A DNA stretch of 5,876 bases, from the NCBI GenBank assembly GCA_031270425.1, contig JAISXQ010000094.1, forward strand, positions 1 to 5,876. Reading direction: 5' to 3'. Below are positions 5,102 to 5,876 of the stretch, piece by piece. The translations under genes were made by a program, and so were the position numbers. The notes under the pieces were generated by a model that was not told where the DNA came from, did not search any database, and worked only from the letters and a program-made list of their open reading frames with translations. The first letter of the stretch is position 1, and each line of letters starts with the position of its first letter. This DNA is from Prevotellaceae bacterium. Lineage in GTDB: Bacteria; Bacteroidota; Bacteroidia; Bacteroidales; Paludibacteraceae.

Positions 5102-5518
5102 ATGAACAAAAAAGTAAGTATCACAGAACAAATCAAGACGTTTGAAGACGCTTGCAAGGTTTTAGAATTAAATCCCGAAAACCTTCCCATTGTTGAACAT
5201 TTGCCGGAGAAAGACCGGAAGAGTATCATTGCTTATTACAAGCTGATTGTTATTGCCCGCGCATTGAATGAAGGCTGGGAACCGGATTTTTCGGATTGGA
5301 ACCAATTGAAATATTGGAATTGGTTTTATGCGTCTAACGGCGCGTCTGCGGGCTTCGTTTGTGCGTCTACGTATTACACGGCTTCGCGTACGAGTGCGCG
5401 TATCGGCTCCCGGCTTTGCTTTAAAACCCGTGACCTCGCCACGTTTGCGCGTGAACAATTCCGGGATTTATATTTTGAATACCTGTTTATTGAGATGCCT
5501 AAAAATTACGGAAAATGA
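5102..5518 (+). CDS. Variable protein 2: probable DGR target within the recombination operon
   Basis: A 138-residue paralogue of the 355-834 product without its N-terminal extension. Residues 8-22 (TEQIKTFEDACKVLE) and 43-75 (IIAYYKLIVIARALNEGWEP, then FSDW..LKYWNWF) are helical and tryptophan/tyrosine-rich. The variable segment covers 79-113, with changes at 79, 82, 89, 90, 92, 93, 96, 98, 100 and 101 relative to the paralogue, then the constant GSRLCFKTR and a tail (EQFRDLYFEYLFIEMPKNYGK). GSRL at the end of the variable segment recalls the GFRL of DGR lectin-fold targets. The gene lies 23 bases after the ATPase stop and its stop overlaps the recT start (ATGA at 5515-5518), so it is inside the ATPase-RecT operon. 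The spacer is A/T-rich with no terminator. Whether it acts in recombination or only shares the transcript is unknown. The same-strand frame at 5328-5570 is a shadow. Confidence 0.85.
   Translation: MNKKVSITEQIKTFEDACKVLELNPENLPIVEHLPEKDRKSIIAYYKLIVIARALNEGWEPDFSDWNQLKYWNWFYASNGASAGFVCASTYYTASRTSARIGSRLCFKTRDLATFAREQFRDLYFEYLFIEMPKNYGK
5336..5440 (+). repeat. Variable repeat copy 2 (VR2), 105 bp
   Basis: Partner of 679-783; 88/105 identical with no gap. All codon third bases agree except the GAA/GAC pair near the 3' end, while positions 1 and 2 carry 16 changes. Copy 2 keeps more A (nine in its first 69 bases against five in copy 1), so it is nearer to the inferred template: AAC at 5336-5338, ACG at two variable codons and ATC remain unmutated. 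The constant A-free block GGCTCCCGGCTTTGCTTT is at 5405-5422. No unmutated template copy is found in the window. Confidence 0.8.
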
Positions 5519-5876
5519 GTACAACAACACAGCAATCAAATGTACCGGCGCAAGACAGGGAAAAAGGTAGGATTACTTATCAAGTAGCCGGACAAGACGT
5601 AACATTATCCTACAATATTGTTCGGAATTTCCTTACCAAGGGGAATGGAACGGTAACGGATCAGGAGTTGGTGCAATTTATAAGCATCTGCAAATTTAAT
5701 CAGCTGAACCCATTTTTAAACGAGGCCTACCTCGTTAAATTTGGCGGACAGAGCCAAAATGCGCAAATGATTGTAAGCAAAGAGGCGTTGATGAAACGCG
5801 CCGAAAATAGTTCAGAATACGACGGATTCAGGGCTGGTATTATCGTAAAGCGCGGTAATGAAATAGTCGATATTGA
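5515..5876 (+). CDS. recT: RecT-family single-strand annealing protein (partial, 3' end beyond window)
   Basis: The first 120 residues of a RecT/Bet-type annealase; the family is usually about 250-350 residues, so over half lies outside. Visible hallmarks: NIVRNFL then TKGNGTVTDQELVQFISICK (41-60), FNQLNPFLNEAYLVKFG (61-77), QMIVSKEALMKRAENSSEYD (84-103) and GFRAGIIV, in the order seen in RecT/phage recombination protein Bet. RecT proteins coat single-stranded DNA and anneal complementary strands in phage recombination and replication, usually with a 5'-3' exonuclease such as RecE; none is visible here, and the upstream SbcC-like ATPase may supply end processing. The ATG overlaps the stop of variable protein 2 (ATGA), implying coupled translation. 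Residues 1-18 are a polar, probably disordered N-terminus (MSTTTQQSNVPAQDREKG). Confidence 0.9.
   Translation, partial: MSTTTQQSNVPAQDREKGRITYQVAGQDVTLSYNIVRNFLTKGNGTVTDQELVQFISICKFNQLNPFLNEAYLVKFGGQSQNAQMIVSKEALMKRAENSSEYDGFRAGIIVKRGNEIVDI

Noticed and set aside
3887..5131. A 414-residue open frame on the minus strand opposite the ATPase
   Set aside because: Composition is Ser/Phe/Cys-rich with no domain, it is fully antiparallel to a strongly supported ATPase with Walker A and B motifs, and it runs against all neighbouring genes. It is a codon-bias shadow.

Overview
The window looks like part of the early region of a temperate phage, prophage or related mobile element of a Bacteroidota host, probably Bacteroidales. 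Evidence: every credible gene is on the + strand in a tight array with small gaps or 4- to 7-base overlaps; starts lack a Shine-Dalgarno sequence but sit in A-rich contexts (AATCATGGAA occurs three times); a DUF3853-type helix-turn-helix protein is present; and a Rad50/SbcC-like ATPase lies upstream of a RecT-family annealase. Host and phage status are inference; no structural, integrase or lysis gene is in view.

Layout. Bases 1-147 are non-coding and hold three TGACGCA sites, two of them forming a 9-bp inverted repeat. Then come a 67-aa orphan (148-351), a 159-aa protein with a variable C-terminal segment (355-834), a GC-rich GCAA-loop hairpin (861-876), an SPFH/prohibitin-like lipoprotein (893-1708), a 30-residue single-span membrane peptide (1720-1812), a 76-aa possible helix-turn-helix protein (1817-2047), a 67-aa two-span membrane protein (2093-2296), the DUF3853-like protein (2302-2643), a 57-aa orphan (2637-2810), an 83-aa orphan (2807-3058), the 669-aa ATPase with a CxxC zinc-hook motif (3069-5078), a second variable protein (5102-5518) and the first 120 residues of RecT (5515 to the edge).

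The main discovery is the relation between the two variable proteins. Their coding sequences share a 105-bp segment (679-783 and 5336-5440) that is 88/105 identical, while the flanking coding sequence is well diverged. Of the 17 differences, 16 fall at codon positions 1 and 2, and where a codon changes twice its third base is the same C or T in both copies. Setting every differing base to A restores AAT, AAC, ACG and ATC codons. This is the footprint of adenine-specific mutagenic retrohoming by a diversity-generating retroelement (DGR). An A-free GGCTCCCGGCTTTGCTTT block at the 3' side resembles an IMH element and encodes GSRLCF, comparable to the GFRL ending of known DGR lectin-fold targets. 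Neither the reverse transcriptase nor the template repeat is in the window, so the system would have to act from elsewhere.

How the genes may work together: ATPase and RecT plausibly form a single-strand-annealing recombination module, with the second variable gene placed between them and translationally coupled to recT. The lipoprotein and the two small membrane proteins may form an envelope-directed group. The remaining small genes are unassigned.
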